A DNA stretch of 64,000 nt from NCBI RefSeq assembly GCF_014805685.1, contig NC_060887.1, positions 15,285,463 through 15,349,462 on the forward strand. The letters are read 5' to 3'. The notes beneath the pieces were generated by a model. The model was not told the origin of the DNA. It worked only from the letters and a program-made list of their open reading frames with translations, and made no database searches. A program made the translations under genes and the position numbers. Source of the DNA: Silurus meridionalis (taxonomy: Eukaryota > Chordata > Actinopteri > Siluriformes > Siluridae). How positions within the stretch are numbered: position 1 is the stretch's first letter; each line of letters begins with the position of its first letter. Of this stretch, positions 1 to 13,699 are shown piece after piece.

Positions 1-313
1 TTTTTGTGATGTAAATACCCGTTTTCATTTTCTTCTCCACTTTTTTTTGACTTGTTATATATGCATATGGCAAATCGCGGGATATTTGTTGACTTGTTAT
101 ATAGGCATATGGCAAATCGCGGGACTGTGGGACTCACGCTACATTTGTTTGACCGCCCACTCCCGCAGGCAGCAAGGGTAAATGCACCCGCCCCTGCGAG
201 ATCCGCGTTGGGTTCCCAATCCCAATGCAGCTCTCTAGTTCCAACTAGTTCTAAAAAATCTTTATATACGCAATAGCATTTGAACACACAGCAGAATGTG
301 GAAACGCACTCAC
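1..313 (-). other. cdkal1: cdkal1 intron (5' end only), downstream of the radical-SAM exon
   Basis: This is intron sequence after the donor at 312-313. It holds a short tandem duplication at 49-124 and nothing else I recognise. Confidence 0.85.
49..124. repeat. 42-bp tandem duplication
   Basis: The unit starting gacttgttatata at 49 is repeated from 91 with one or two changes and is followed by the shared gcatatggcaaatcgcggga. It is a simple two-copy duplication. Confidence 0.8.
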
Positions 314-417
314 CCTGGAAGGACTGTCTGGCTCGTTCCACCAGTTCTTCGATAGGGTAGCTGGCCAGGTCTCCTCGCGCGTGTTTGGTTTTGCAATACG
401 TGCAAGCGTTCAAGCAT
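314..417 (-). CDS. cdkal1: cdkal1 coding exon, 104 nt: radical-SAM CxxxCxxC motif
   Basis: The exon has one base completing Gly (GG|A), 34 codons, then one base. It reads [20 protein letters not shown] followed by [14 protein letters not shown]. The three cysteines of C-LNA-C-TY-C bind the catalytic [4Fe-4S] cluster that cleaves S-adenosylmethionine, the defining motif of radical-SAM methylthiotransferases. The acceptor is ggttcttttccag with a branch-site match gctaac about 22 nt upstream. The donor AGG|gtgagt is strong. The next exon is expected to start with the rest of a Glu codon and lies below position 1. Confidence 0.97.
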
Positions 418-1619
418 CTGGAAAAGAACCGGAACACGTTAGCTTGGTGACAAACACTTTCGTACACATTCTGACTAGAACATCTTTATACACCCGTGTT
501 TCCACAGTTCCAGCTCATTTCGCCTCCAACTAAGATGGAGTAGGACACATCAACTTCACACCAGGAGGGCTCAGGAACCGCAGACCCGGGAACGCTCAAA
601 GGCGCAACGCCCGTGAATCTTCTCGAAGCGCAAGGAATTCTAATGCAATTCCTCCTGGCCAGTCGTTATTTGCAGCATTAGCGCCGTTCCTGGACAAATC
701 TTCTTTTGTGTTATTCAAAGCCTGAAACAGCCTGAGGGTTGTGTATGTGTGTGTACGTGTTGTGATGGCTTTATTATGGTAATGCAGTGGTAGATAACTT
801 CATGCATAACACTAATGATCTAAAAACTTCATTCCGATTTAGAGCTATACAAAGCCCCGTTTGTGTCAGAGTCTATAAAAATTCTCTGCAGTGTGGCAAT
901 ACTCCTCGCTCGCATGCCCCATCAGCCTCGGTATCTGTCTTTAAACAGACAGGCCAGCTGGATAAATGGGCCTTTGTAGACGCTCCAGGCATCTCGTTTC
1001 TGACATGAGACGCTCTTTAATGGAGAACATCTATCTCACAGCACTTTCCCAAATTAAACCCGGCATTAAAAGATGGAGGACGGGTCACATGGCCTGGGTG
1101 TTTGGAGAAAACAACCCTCCGAGCCCTTCTTTAATGTAACGCGGTGCGGAGCAGCAGATCGTTACGAGGCCACGACCTCGATTTAATATCTGGTAGCTTC
1201 ATTAAGTCGTTACGCGGTAACTAAGTGTAAATAATTACAATACAATGTCAAATATTAGTCTGTGCTGGATCAAGTGCTATTCGATGTGTGACTGAATCAT
1301 GAGGTTTTGGAAGCTGTTTTGTTTTAAACAGTGATTAATACAAGTAAAACTATTATTCAGGCACATATTTCGATACCCCTCGGCTCGTTTCCTATGGTCT
1401 TTTGCTTAAGAGTAAAAGTTTCCCCTCAGTCAGCAGGTTTTAATCCGAAACATGCTCCCAGAAATGCATGTGCGCAAGACGATTTTGAATATGCATAACT
1501 TTCCCCATGTAAATCCTGATTTAACCTGTAGGACAGAGCTGTAACTGGAATCTTTTTCCTTCTTCCCTGTAAAATCTGCTCCGTTTAACCAAATTGAACA
1601 AATCTGCTTACCGAAACAC

Positions 1620-1765
1620 GTCTCTGCCCCCAGGTCTCCACCTGCAGCGACTTAATTTCTTAATTACTTTCCTCGCAAGTCATGCATTTCCCCTCGCCCT
1701 TAATTATGGGGAAAACTCACAAGGACAGTATGCTTTAATCGGGACTCGGAAGGCAAAGGCAGTGG
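1620..1765. promoter_or_regulatory. candidate intronic regulatory element
   Basis: This is repeat-free sequence with closely spaced homeodomain-type cores: cttaatttcttaattac, catgcat and cttaattatgg, plus tttaatcgg. The density of such sites in a cdkal1 intron suggests an enhancer. This is inference from motifs only. Confidence 0.22.
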
Positions 1766-3442
1766 ATGATGAGGGGTGGTAAAGGGACCCCAATGAAGTC
1801 GCTCGATTCCTCTTCCTCGTTAATTCAGTGACACTGCTGACTCTGAGACAACGCAGGAAGCCTCAGAGCTCCCTCGGTTTATTAATTCAAGCCCCAGTGT
1901 GAGCATCTGAACAAAATTGCACTCTGAGAAAAAAAAAAAAGGGTCCGAGCGAGCAAGCAAAACTTCCGGAAGACTCGATAAACAGTCGAGGTCCCAAGTC
2001 AACCGCGACTGTTTTGTTGTGCGTGGGGTTTTTTTACGCATGGCTAGAAGGTAATTAAAAAGAAAGTTTAAACCTCGACTGAGTGGTACGGCTCATGCCG
2101 TTTGGCAGCAAGGAAGGCAAACCGAGCAAAAACCTTGAGCTGGAACACAGCGAGAAGTGTGTTGCAACGTCAAAGTTAAAGACATGTCGAGACGTGCAGT
2201 GGGGAGGTTTACTGTGGTAAAAAGGCAAACAAAAAAAAACACACACACGTGCCAGAGTTCTGTGGTCAGGCACGATGGGAGTCTTTTCTCCACGAATACA
2301 AGACAGAACTGATGAGTCAGTGTCACCATGGAGATGCGCTGGGAAACAAGCATGTGCTAGACAAAAAAAAAAAAAAAAAAATGAAATAAAATAACTCTGA
2401 CCACATCACAGGAACGACTCATGCTCTTGCCGGCCGCTCTCAGTGCTCCTCTCTCACACAAACATGGAAAAGCAAGCGAGCTCACACACCCACACAACAG
2501 AACAGCCAGCGAACACGACTGACAAAACTTTCAGCTGGGTGGCTTTTTAATATAATATAATCAAAAAACACACAATATGACCCCCCTTCCCAGACCAACT
2601 AGAAATGCACCATTGTCAATAATTACAAGGGAACAAAGTGGTTGATGGAACTTGGAAGTTTGTGGAAGTTCTTGTCTATGCCAAGTCAACACTTTATTTT
2701 GAGACTATATGAGAACATTCCCTTATTTCCCAGGTTCCACCTGAGACCCGGGTTGAATTAATAAGATACACGACAACGAGGTGAGGCTTCGGGCTAACAG
2801 CTCAGAAAAGGAGCTTACAGGAGCTTAGAGCATCAGCACTCAGCCTCGACAGCCTTTAACGAGCTTTAACAAGCTTAATCATTAGATCACCTCTGGTCTA
2901 TCAGAATTCATTAGAGTGCGCCGTGAAGACAAGAGATGATGTGCAGGGTTTGAAAAAGAGGAAAAAAAAAAAAAAAGAGACCTCTGCTCTGTACTCAAAG
3001 ATTCCAGTTTTTTCTTCCTGACCGGTTGGCCTCATCAGGCTGCACAGCAAACTAGTGGACAAAAAACCCTTTGAATAAACTCACTCACGTTATAAAAAGG
3101 TCAGCTCGGACAACTTATCCCTTACTTTGATGAGGCATGAAAACCAGGGAAGGAAACACGCATCTGTTGGGAATAAAAAGAAAAAGTGTGCGTCGGACTT
3201 TCCCAGATTCGTGCCACGCGAAGCGTTATGGGCCAACACTTCATCCACTGGGCACTCATCTCTGGAGAACGTGCTTCCACGCAAAAAAGGCTGCAAGGTT
3301 TATTCGAGTTTGCAGGAGATCAGAGATCAACACGATGGAAAGCTCTCGGTGACAGACACGACTGTGTTTTAAAAGTCTCTGAATTATTTCCCACAACCCC
3401 GTGTTAGCAACTCTACACTTCAAAACCAAACTCCATGTTAAG

Positions 3443-4110
3443 CAGTGGTGGATGAAGTACACAAAACCATGTACTTGAGTTCAAGTAGAAATTTTACTCT
3501 AATCTATATATTACTACAAAAGGTAAAATATTACTCCATAAAAGTCCTCCCTTTAAAAATGTCACTCAAGTAAAATTACAAAAGTATTATGATTTATTAT
3601 GGCTATGATGTAATTTTTTTTGTCACAAGACCCTTAGTTACTCATAGCACACCGATATGTTAATAGAATGATATTAATTAGTAAAACACTGATTAAATAT
3701 CATCATGAGCCCAAAACCTTTTTTTTTTCAACTACCTCAAAAAAATAAAAATGAAGGCCAGAATTGTTGTACAGAGAGAAGTTTTCCATCATTCTTCCTC
3801 TCAAAATTCTGCTTGCTGTTGAACTGAAGCTGAACTGTATGTTGGTGAAAAGTAGATACCAGCAAGCACCAATCAGAACAAGTTCATAACAGAGCGTGCG
3901 CTCTACACTGATTGGTGGCTTGCTGTGTGATTGACCAGTTAGGTTTTTTCGCTCATAAATAAAAAAGGGAACGACTGATTTCGCAAAATGTAGTTGAGTA
4001 AAAAAAAAAAAAAAAAAAAAAGATTTGACTTTAAAATGACGTAAATACTTCAGTAAAGTACAGAAATGCGGAAAAGCTGCTTAAATACAGGAACTAATTA
4101 CATTTATTTC
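3443..4110. mobile_element. non-autonomous DNA transposon, possibly hAT-like (acttgagtaaaagta family)
   Basis: The left end cagtggtggatgaagtac is followed by many copies of the tacttgagt / aaagta word. The right part has the complementary acttcagtaaagtacag. This matches a very common fish repeat full of ACTTGAGTAAAAGTA words. No coding capacity is present. The right border is blurred, and no clear target duplication was found. Confidence 0.5.
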
Positions 4111-4574
4111 ATTGCTGATATTAAGTATGTAGTATTTACAAAAAACTTATTCATATAGAAGTATTTCTTATAGTGTTTGTTAAATTCTGGATTGTGAGTG
4201 GCCAGAAAGTGCATCAGCGTTTTAATACTGTACATGATCATGGCTCTAATGCACAAATAAACAAACTAAAAAATCCATCGATTTTTTTAAAATAAGGAGT
4301 CTCCAGTTCCAGTGCTTTGTTACAGTCAGGAATAAAGCTGTAGCTTCTCAGACAAGTCTACATGAGAGAAAACTTTTTTTTTTTAAATGAGTTAATTAAA
4401 AACATAATTTGGGTAAGTTGCCCTTTTAATTAATGCTAATGGACGGTTAGCGAGCATGAGTAAGAACTTGAATGCCTTGTTTATGGTCCGCTTTGTCCTA
4501 GCGGGCCGAGAGACTCTCAGGTGAATGATTACGTCATGTTTACCATAACGAAGTGAGCTCATCGGGCGTCTCAT

Positions 4575-4775
4575 GTGGTCTCCTCCTGTCCCTCCTCCTC
4601 TTCGTCAATCTGACAGCACTCTGTCCCTCTGTAATTGAATAATTAAAGTGTAATCATCTTCTGATCTGTGGTGCCGTGGCCTCCCTTGCTCTCACAGACG
4701 AGGGGAGGAAAAAAAACGGAATGCTGGTTTTTAATTAAGAGCAAATCTGAGCAGCGAGGCAGTAATCCGAGAGCC
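4575..4775. promoter_or_regulatory. candidate intronic regulatory element
   Basis: A repeat-free block contains tgtaattgaataattaaagtg, ttttaattaagag and ggcagtaatccga. These are homeodomain and K50-type (TAATCC) cores within about 200 bp. Motif-based inference only. Confidence 0.22.
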
Positions 4776-5099
4776 AGCAACCCCACATCAGGTCACGATA
4801 CGTGCACACAGACCTTATGAACTTGGCTAAGCTGGCAGTTTGGGAAGAGTCACGTTCGAAGTGTTACTCTGTCGCTCTTTTGTGCACATCAGTGGTTCTT
4901 GGTTTTGTGTCTAGATTTCTTCTGGTTCAAAGCCAAGGTTGGGAAAAATCTAATTCATTAGTGTACTGGACAAGTGCAATCTTTAATGGGTTTTTGTGCA
5001 GATGTTCATTTAAATAAGGGAAAAATTTATAAAAATGTTATTTCTCAATAAGAACGTTAATTTAAACCTCAGTAAGAACTCTTTATCCTATACCAGATA

Positions 5100-5735
5100 C
5101 CCACCTGTGAGGGAATTCTGACCAATCACACCCAAGAATTCTAAAAAAAAAATCTACCCAAACACACACAATTCTGAAATACTTTTAACCAATCACGCCG
5201 ACTCCTGGCACAATTCCTGCACAAATACTATTAATTATTAGTCTTTCAACTGACAACCTGGTTATATGGTTTCAAGATAAGTGGTGATAAACTGGCCTGC
5301 TGTCCCAGAAATCTGGAAATCAGCTTTGTTACAATGGCCAGAATGATCTATTCTGAGGGAATCCTGAATAATCACACTTACTCCCAAAAGAATTCTGACC
5401 AATTACACCAGCTTCTGAAGAAATTCTGACTTAAGCCCAATTCTGACTAATCACGCCTAATTCTAATGAATTTTGACCAAATCACAATGATCCCACTTCC
5501 TCCTAAAAGAATTCTGACCAATCACAAACATTCCTAACACAATTCTGACCAATTACACCAAATTCTGAGAAAATTCTAACTAACCCACCTAATACTGAAG
5601 AAATTTTGACCAATCACACTCATTCCTAACATAATTATGACCAATCACACCAAATTCTGAAGAAAGTCTGACCAATCACACCCAATTCTGACCAGTCACA
5701 CCCAATTCTGAAGGAATTCTGACACCCGACAGTCC
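5100..5735. repeat. CCAAT-containing minisatellite, block 1
   Basis: Degenerate tandem units are built around aattctgaccaatcacacc with variable spacers such as attcctaa and ctgagggaatt. Spacing between units is about 18-45 bp. Many units hold GACCAATCA(C). The block is interrupted at 5260-5352 by a 93-bp segment that recurs at 5855-5947. Confidence 0.85.
5260..5352. repeat. 93-bp duplicated segment, copy 1
   Basis: The segment from ggttatatggtttcaaga to gaatgatctatt is nearly identical to 5855-5947, differing at only a few positions. It sits inside the first minisatellite block. Confidence 0.9.
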
Positions 5736-5854
5736 ATGAACGCATTTTGAGTCTGATGTGTTACAAGAGGGTGTACCAAATCCTGGACCAGCGGTGCAGC
5801 GCCAACAAATTCTTCTTAATCAAACTGGTTTCACTTTGCACTAATGGTGCCCAT

Positions 5855-5947
5855 GGTTATATGGTTTCAAGAGAGGTGGTGATACACTGGCCTGCTGTCC
5901 CAGAAATCTGGAAATCAGCTTTGTTACAATGGCCAGAATGATCTATT
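5855..5947. repeat. 93-bp duplicated segment, copy 2
   Basis: This is the second copy of the segment at 5260-5352, about 600 bp away and just outside the array. It suggests a block duplication in the history of the array. Nothing around it (5735-7030) is recognisably coding. Confidence 0.9.
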
Positions 5948-7044
5948 GCTATTCCAAACGTGGGTGTGAGAGGAAGCACATGTTAGAAATGTGATTAATA
6001 TATCTGGTAAAGCTGAAAATGGATAAAAATAAACTTAGTGGAACGTGTTGGTGTTTATATCACTGCAGTCTACAATTTTCTGAATCTTTTAGGATTTTTG
6101 TCCTCCACATTGCTTGGACTCTTTTCTCGATAGAAATATCAAGTTCCCAGGACCTTGTCCTGTAATACCTCAGGACTGTTGACTTTCTCAGCCCACCGAA
6201 ATGTTTATTTATTTCTTCATTATCTGTTTTTTGATCTTGGGTTCCTTTGGGTTGAAGGATGATCACTGGCATTTCTTGTGATTTCATGTGGTTGTTGAGA
6301 AGTTGCTCATGATGAGTAATACCATATATGAACAGGAACCACACACACGCAAACACACGCTCACATGTAAACAGCTGAAGCACTATGTTTATTTGTCCCC
6401 ACAATTCTCTGAAACACTTCCCATCATGCTTCCTGTTTTAGGTAGTCAAGTGTGCTGTTCAGCCGCTCGTGCTTGTAGTTTTGAAGATGATGGTTAGACA
6501 TGCGTGTGGTTTTCCGTTATTTTATGCGATGAGTTTTTGATGCTTGTGATATTTCAAACCATTTGACTAATCAAAGCAGCTTCTCTGCTTCATCAAAAAG
6601 ATATTTGTGAAAAATAAGATTTTCTATAACTATGTATATTTAAATGGCAGCTCATCTGAAGGTGTTGAAGACAAATCTTTTCCATCTTCCAGATTCAGCA
6701 CTTAGACAGTCTACCCCAAAGCAGAGTTTAAACACTCAGGAATTATTTTTCACAAACACAACATTATTTACCATGTTCATTACTTGTAGGTTTTGGGATA
6801 TCAATTTGTTCACATTGATGTGACTGTCTTTCCCTTTTATCTTGAACAAAAAATATGCTTCTCATTTCCCAGTTCATGTGTCTGATCAGCAAGCATCAAA
6901 TAGCACTCTGTTTAATAACCAGTCATGCTGTGCACATCACCAGGTCGGGTACTGTGTCATAGAGAAAAGCAGTGAGAATTCCAGGTATAATGGAAATCTA
7001 ATTTTAATGTAGCTTTCAGAGCCCCAGTTACCAGAAGCATCATC

Positions 7045-7850
7045 TGCTACTGGAGGAGTTCTGACCAACCCAGTTACATTCTGAAGGAATTCTGAACAAT
7101 CACACCCAAGTCTGAGGGAATTCTGACTCATCACACTCACTCCTAAAACAATTCTGATCTTTCACACACAATTATTATAGAATTCTGACCAATCACATCT
7201 AATTCCGACCAATCACACCAAATTCGGAAGGAATTCTGACCAATCACACCAAATTCTGAGGAAATTCTGACCAATCACACCAAATTCTGACCAATCACAC
7301 CATATTCTGAGGAATTTCTAACCAATCACACCCCATTCTGGCTAATCACCCCAAATTCTGAGGGAATCCTAAATAATCACACTTACTCCTAAAATAATTC
7401 TGACCAATGACACCAGATTCTGACGTAATTCTGACTAATCAAGCCCAATTTTGACTAATCACACCTAATTCTGAGGGAATTCTGACCAATCACAATGATC
7501 ACACTTACTCCTAAGAAAATTCTGACCAATTACACCAAATTCTGAAAAAATTCTAACCAACACACCCAATCCTGAAGAAATTCTGACCAATCACACTCAT
7601 TTCTAACATAATTCTGACCAATCACACGAAATTCTGAAGGAATTCTGACCAATTACACTCATTCCTAAAACAATTCTGATTAAAATCACACAAAAAATAA
7701 GGGGTTTCTTACCAATCGCACCCAAATCTGAGGTAATTCTGACCAATTTAACCCACTTCTAAAATAATTTTGATCAATCACACCCACCGTCAATGGAATT
7801 CTGTCCAATCACACAACCTCTGAGGGAATTCAGACCAATCCTTAACATTG
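7045..7850. repeat. CCAAT-containing minisatellite, block 2
   Basis: This is the same unit as at 5100-5735 (attctgaccaatcacacc with variants), in about 25 degenerate repeats. The two blocks are separated by 1.3 kb of non-repeated sequence that includes one copy of the 93-bp segment. Confidence 0.87.
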
Positions 7851-8386
7851 GCTTGATCAGAGCCATTGCTCCTGCCAACAGTGTCATTTTTTGTAAAGTT
7901 GCCAGTATTATTCCTCAAGAAAACTAAAAACATATACAACTAGTTCTGCTTGTTTGTTCGATTACATTGATTGTTGTGGTTTTGGTTTGTCGACGTTGTG
8001 AATGTAATTGACAGAGTGACATCACAGTGACAATCCAAAGCAACAATATAAATCAATCTGCAGCCCTTTTCAAGCACTACATGAGCTACAATAAATGAAT
8101 TAGTTTCTGACTTGCAACCACTAACTCACAGAAAAATCAGAATAATGATATGGTCTTGTGCTGCATCACTGTGGTGCTGCAGGTCTGATACTTCACTCCA
8201 CTGTGTCCGTGTTTATAAAGTGGATTAAGTGAAAGGAGTTCGAGCTCATGCATGGACGTGCGGCTCGCCATCAGCCCGAGTATTAGGTAACTCTGACATC
8301 AGTCCTGACATTTGGAGGCTGAAAGCATAGAGGGGTCTTTGTGCCAGGGTGAAACTGCAAGTGGGGTTTTCCATCTCTCACATGCT

Positions 8387-8422
8387 CACACACACACACA
8401 CTCTCTCTCTCTCTCTCTCTCT
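8387..8422. repeat. CA/CT compound microsatellite
   Basis: A run of CA is followed directly by a run of CT. Confidence 0.9.
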
Positions 8423-8559
8423 ATAAAAGAGTCCAGGCTGCTTATCAGCTCACATCTCTCAGTGCTCACATTCACTCCCCAACTGATTACAGCATTATGG
8501 AGCTCATCTATGCACCGCTGACCTTCACCAAAGTGTGTGTATGTAAGTGAGTGAGTAAG

Positions 8560-8562
<3 letters not shown>

Positions 8563-8614
<52 letters not shown>
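8563..8614. repeat. (GA)n microsatellite
   Basis: About 26 perfect GA units. Confidence 0.97.
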
Positions 8615-8616
<2 letters not shown>

Positions 8617-8824
8617 CAGCCTTTGATGACCCAGACTCATCATAATATCATAAATTACTTCTTAACTTCTAACACCGTGTTAAAGTGACTGTTTGGATTT
8701 TTGACCATTTTTGTATAGTTTTGCATTGGATTTAATGTTTATGTAATTGAATGGTAGCATTTTGTTAGTATTGTCCTGAGCATTCTTATATTTTTTACAT
8801 TTAAAGTCTTGCTGAAAAAAAAAA

Positions 8825-8886
8825 GACAGTGGCAGCTTGGGGGTGCTGGGATTTAAACTTGCAACCTTCAGAGGTCCATCATATTT
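8825..8886 (-). mobile_element. SINE fragment
   Basis: Read on the minus strand, tctgaaggttgcaagttt and aaatcccagcacccccaagctgccactg match the internal part of the fish SINE-like repeat that also occurs at 34053-34250. The rest has decayed or been lost. Confidence 0.45.
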
Positions 8887-8908
8887 AAATACAACAAAAA
8901 AAAAAAAG

Positions 8909-8940
<32 letters not shown>

Positions 8941-10179
8941 TAAAAAATCTCCAATAAATGCAATGTCTGTCTTTTGCCAAAACATAACAAATCTATTTAA
9001 TGTTCAATTCTGCACTTTCAACACATTTGCTGAGTAAAATAGGTAACATAATTGTCCTGATGAATTATATCACAAACCCACTGGATGCTGATCACTGGAT
9101 TTGTACTTAAACTATAAAATTGTAAAATGTTATTATAGTCAATTATATTTTTCTTGTTACAAATAAAACAAAGGATTTACAATTCTTGTAAACTGGTCAA
9201 ATTTGATTAAAGTTTTAATTAAAGTATTATTATTAAATGACTGAGTTATTACACATTATTCATTTTTATATAAAAAACTTTTTTAATGTGATTTTTCACC
9301 ATTTTTAATTTTTACTTTTTTTTATATTAAATTAAACAATTTATAAAATAACGACAATAACGTGTGACCTAAGACACTGCTAGCATTACTAGCATTAACA
9401 TAGTAACAGTTTGGATAGTTTTGTTTAAAAATAAATAAATAAATAAATAAAGTCGAAGTTAAACAAAAGATTTCTTTCATCATAATAAATCGTAATAAAT
9501 GTGGTGTTTGTGGTAGTCGAAATCATTGTGTATATGTGGAGAACCGATGGAGCTATTTTTATACATCATGAGTTGATCTAAAGAAGTAACCCTCGGCTGC
9601 AGGTTTTATAATCCCAGAGTTCTTCCTCCTCCTCGTTCATTATTCCCAGTTGACTGATAATGCGGCTTTTTGAGTTTACGAGTGCGTCGGGGTGCTGCTT
9701 GTTTACTGAGCCCTGAAGGACCTGCAGCTCGTTTGCTTTTGTTGTGCTTTGAGATCCTCTGTGCTTTTCGAGTAAAGGTCAGATGAACGCATCACCGGGG
9801 GCAAAATGCTTCATGAACTTTTCTCTCCCGAACTAGCAGAGCGTTTGATTCCCTCTCTAAACTCTGAGCTCGGCCACTCCCGCGCACCACAGCTACTAAA
9901 ATCCAAACCGTTAAGCTCATCACAGACGCGCTGTAAAAAACTAATCACGCCTTCCTCTTTTTGTGAGTGCTCATGTTTACTTCTCTCTGTTCTGGGGACG
10001 AGAGGTCATAACTCCTCACTGCGGTTTAATCAGAGCTTAACCGAACGTCGATGTGAGCAAACACTCTCCGCTTCCGCACTTCCTCTACGGATAAAGGAAG
10101 TAAAGATTTGATATTAAGTTTCTAAATAAACAGCAGTCCAAATGTAACAATTGTAGCTGTAACACAAGAACAACTTTAA

Positions 10180-10498
10180 GATGAAGAATGGGAGAGATGT
10201 TAGCAGACACAACCACAGTCAAGCATGGAGGCTAAAGTTTGATGGTTTGGGGTTAAGTCCAACGTCTGTGTTATTTAGAAAACAAACAGTCAGCTGAAGT
10301 GTTAACTATCATGAAATGGCCTGTGTGTACTGAACGGCTCTGGGATGCACTGGGTTGCATAGTCAGAAAGAAATCTCCAACTAGTGACGAACACCTTTGG
10401 CCAGTTTTACTGTCAAGATACCAAGAGCAAAGCTGTTATTCATGCTACAGGAGGATTTTTCCAGTGGAAATGTTTGTACAACATCTGTACATTTATTT
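10180..10498 (+). pseudogene. Tc1-like transposase relic (family B)
   Basis: Broken pieces of a Tc1-like transposase are visible in order. At 10229 on, a stretch resembles the KHGGG...VWG region. The segment after 10340 resembles the WDELDRRV...PTSA region after the catalytic Glu. The end reads KAVIHATGGFFQ, close to VIKAKGGYFEE at the end of the 12930-13478 element. Several frameshifts are present. It is cut by, or ends at, the family A element that starts near 10499. Confidence 0.6.
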
Positions 10499-10604
10499 GT
10501 TATGAAAAAGTGTTGGCGCCCTTCCTGATTTTTTTTTTTTTTTTTTTTACATGTTTGTCACAATTAATGCTACAGATCATCAAAGCTAACACAAGTGAAC
10601 ACAA

Positions 10605-10820
10605 TCGTGCAATATTACCTATGTGCAATATATCTGATAGCATAACTACTTACTCATGGTCCTTTTTTTTTTTTTTTTTTTTGTATTTATACATTGTGTT
10701 GTGTATATACTGCATACTGTATTATGTCTATTTATATATTTGCATTTCTTTTTCTTTGCTGCTGTAACAGAGAAATTTCCCCACTGTGGGACGAATAAAG
10801 ATATATTAGGTCTTATCTTA
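10605..10820 (+). mobile_element. LINE (L2/CR1-type) 3' tail inserted in a Tc1 element
   Basis: The sequence from tcgtgcaatattacc to tcttatctta interrupts the Tc1 left arm: the second Tc1 copy reads gaacacaacatacag straight through this point. The 3' end has aatttccccactgtggg, then acgaataaag and a tcttatctta tail. The same end occurs at 18702-18742. The exact LINE clade is uncertain. Confidence 0.65.
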
Positions 10821-11052
10821 ACATGCAGTTTTAAATGAAGGTTTTTATTATTGAGGGACAAACAAAATCGAAAACTACATGGTCCTGTGTGAAAAAGTGT
10901 TTGCCCCCTGTTAAAACTGTGGTTTATCACACCTGAGTTGAATTTCTCTCGTCACACCGAGGCCTGATTACTGCCACACCTGTTCACAATCAAGAAATCT
11001 CTTAAATAGGACAAAGTGATGTAGACCAAAAGATCCTCAAAAGCGAGACATC

Positions 11053-12073
<1,021 letters not shown>

Positions 12074-12929
12074 GGGGCAAACACTTTCACACAGGGCCAT
12101 GTAGATTTGGATTTTGTTTTCCCTCAAAAATAAAAACCTTCATTTAAAAACTGCATGTTGTGTTCACTTGTGTTATCTTTTACTAATATTTAATTAAAAA
12201 AATTAGTTTGATGATCTGAAATATTAAAGTGTGACAAACATGCAAAATTATAAGAAATCAGGAACACAAACACTTTCACACCACTGTGTTAGAGAGAGTT
12301 AGAGAGAGAAAGAAAGATCAAAACAATGTTTTACCATTAGAAAATAATCTATTGTTATGTCTCTCAATGCTGGGTGTTTACTTACAGGATGTTGAAGCGA
12401 TTCTAAGGGCTTCACTGACTCATTAGCGAACGTATTTGCACATATTAAACACATAGTGTTTGGAGCACAAGAACTGCCTGTAGAGTCAAACCCGTATTTT
12501 AGATGAGACATTTTTTAGTAATATCTCATCGTTCCATATCACCGTTGCTTGAGCTTTTCTACCTGCCTCCACTAAAGAAACTTTTCAAAGGAAATTTCAA
12601 ACTCGCGTAAATAATTAGCTGAATCCGAAGTGTGGAAACGATGTTTTCTGAAATGGGGTGGTATGTACACACTGTATACTGGCTTTTAAAGTGAAAAATG
12701 CGAGGGTAAAAATAAATAAAGGGTCTTATCTACAGACGTTTCCCCAAAAACATTCTTGCAACCTGGTAGCAACTCTTTCATGGGCCGGTACTGGTGGTTT
12801 GGCAACTCTTGTTTAGGAGACGTGCCGTTACAGAAAAGCGCTTAAATTTAGAATAGTAAGAGCACACGTTGTTTTGTGACATCAGTCTGCTACTGACTAA
12901 TTGAAACAGCACCAAGAGCAGCATATACA

Positions 12930-13478
12930 CAGTACAGACCAAAAGTTTGGACACACCTTCTCATTCAAAGAGTTTTCTTTATTTTCATGACTATGAAAAT
13001 TGTAGATTCACACTAAAGGCATCAAGGGCTATCTGACCAAGAAGGAGAGTGATGGGGTGCTGCGCCAGATGACCTGGCCTCCACAGTCACCGGACCTGAA
13101 CCCAATCGAGATGGTTTAGGGGTGAGCTGGACCGCAGAGTGAAGGCAAAAGGGCCAACAAGTGCCAAGCATCTCTCGGGGAACTCCTTCAAGACTGTTGG
13201 AAGACCATTTCAGGTGACTACCTCTTGAAGCTCATCAAGAGAATGCCAAGAGTGTGCAAATCAGTAATCAAAGCAAAAGGTGGCTACTTTGAAGAACCTA
13301 GAATATGACATTTTTCAGTTGTTTCACACTTTTTTGTTATGTATATAATTCCATATATAATTCCACGTGTTAATTCATAGTTTTGATGCCTTCAGTGTGA
13401 CTCTACAATTTTCATAGTCATGAAAATAAAGAAAACTCTTTGAATGAGAAGGTGTGTCCAAACTTTTGGTCTGTACTG
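12930..13478 (+). mobile_element. Tc1-like transposon, family B, internally deleted (549 bp)
   Basis: Both ends carry long inverted repeats of about 95 bp, beginning cagtacagaccaaaagtttg and ending with its complement, and including ttcatgactatgaaaattgt. TA follows the right end. The inside keeps only the C-terminal third of a transposase: MTWPPQSPDLNPIEMV, then a frameshift in tggtttagggg, then the end KSVIKAKGGYFEEPRI. The DNA-binding domain and the first two catalytic residues are deleted, so it could only have moved in trans. Confidence 0.9.
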
Positions 13479-13699
13479 TATATATAAAATTAATTGTACA
13501 CACTCAGGCCTGAAGGAATTAAGTTCTTGTTTGTCTGAAACAGGGAGAAGGAAAAAAATGCTTTCCGGTGCATTGTTTCATTGGAAAAGTCGAGTGAGAC
13601 AATATTAAGCAGTCACGGTGTCTGAAAGCTTGAATAAGTGATTATAGAATTGAAAAAGAAAACGAATACGAGTGTATGTAGAAGTGTTGGTCACTGTGC

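Noticed and set aside
6060..6404. A 114-codon minus-strand open frame
   Set aside because: No recognisable domain, no splice structure matching cdkal1, and AT-rich surroundings. Chance ORF.
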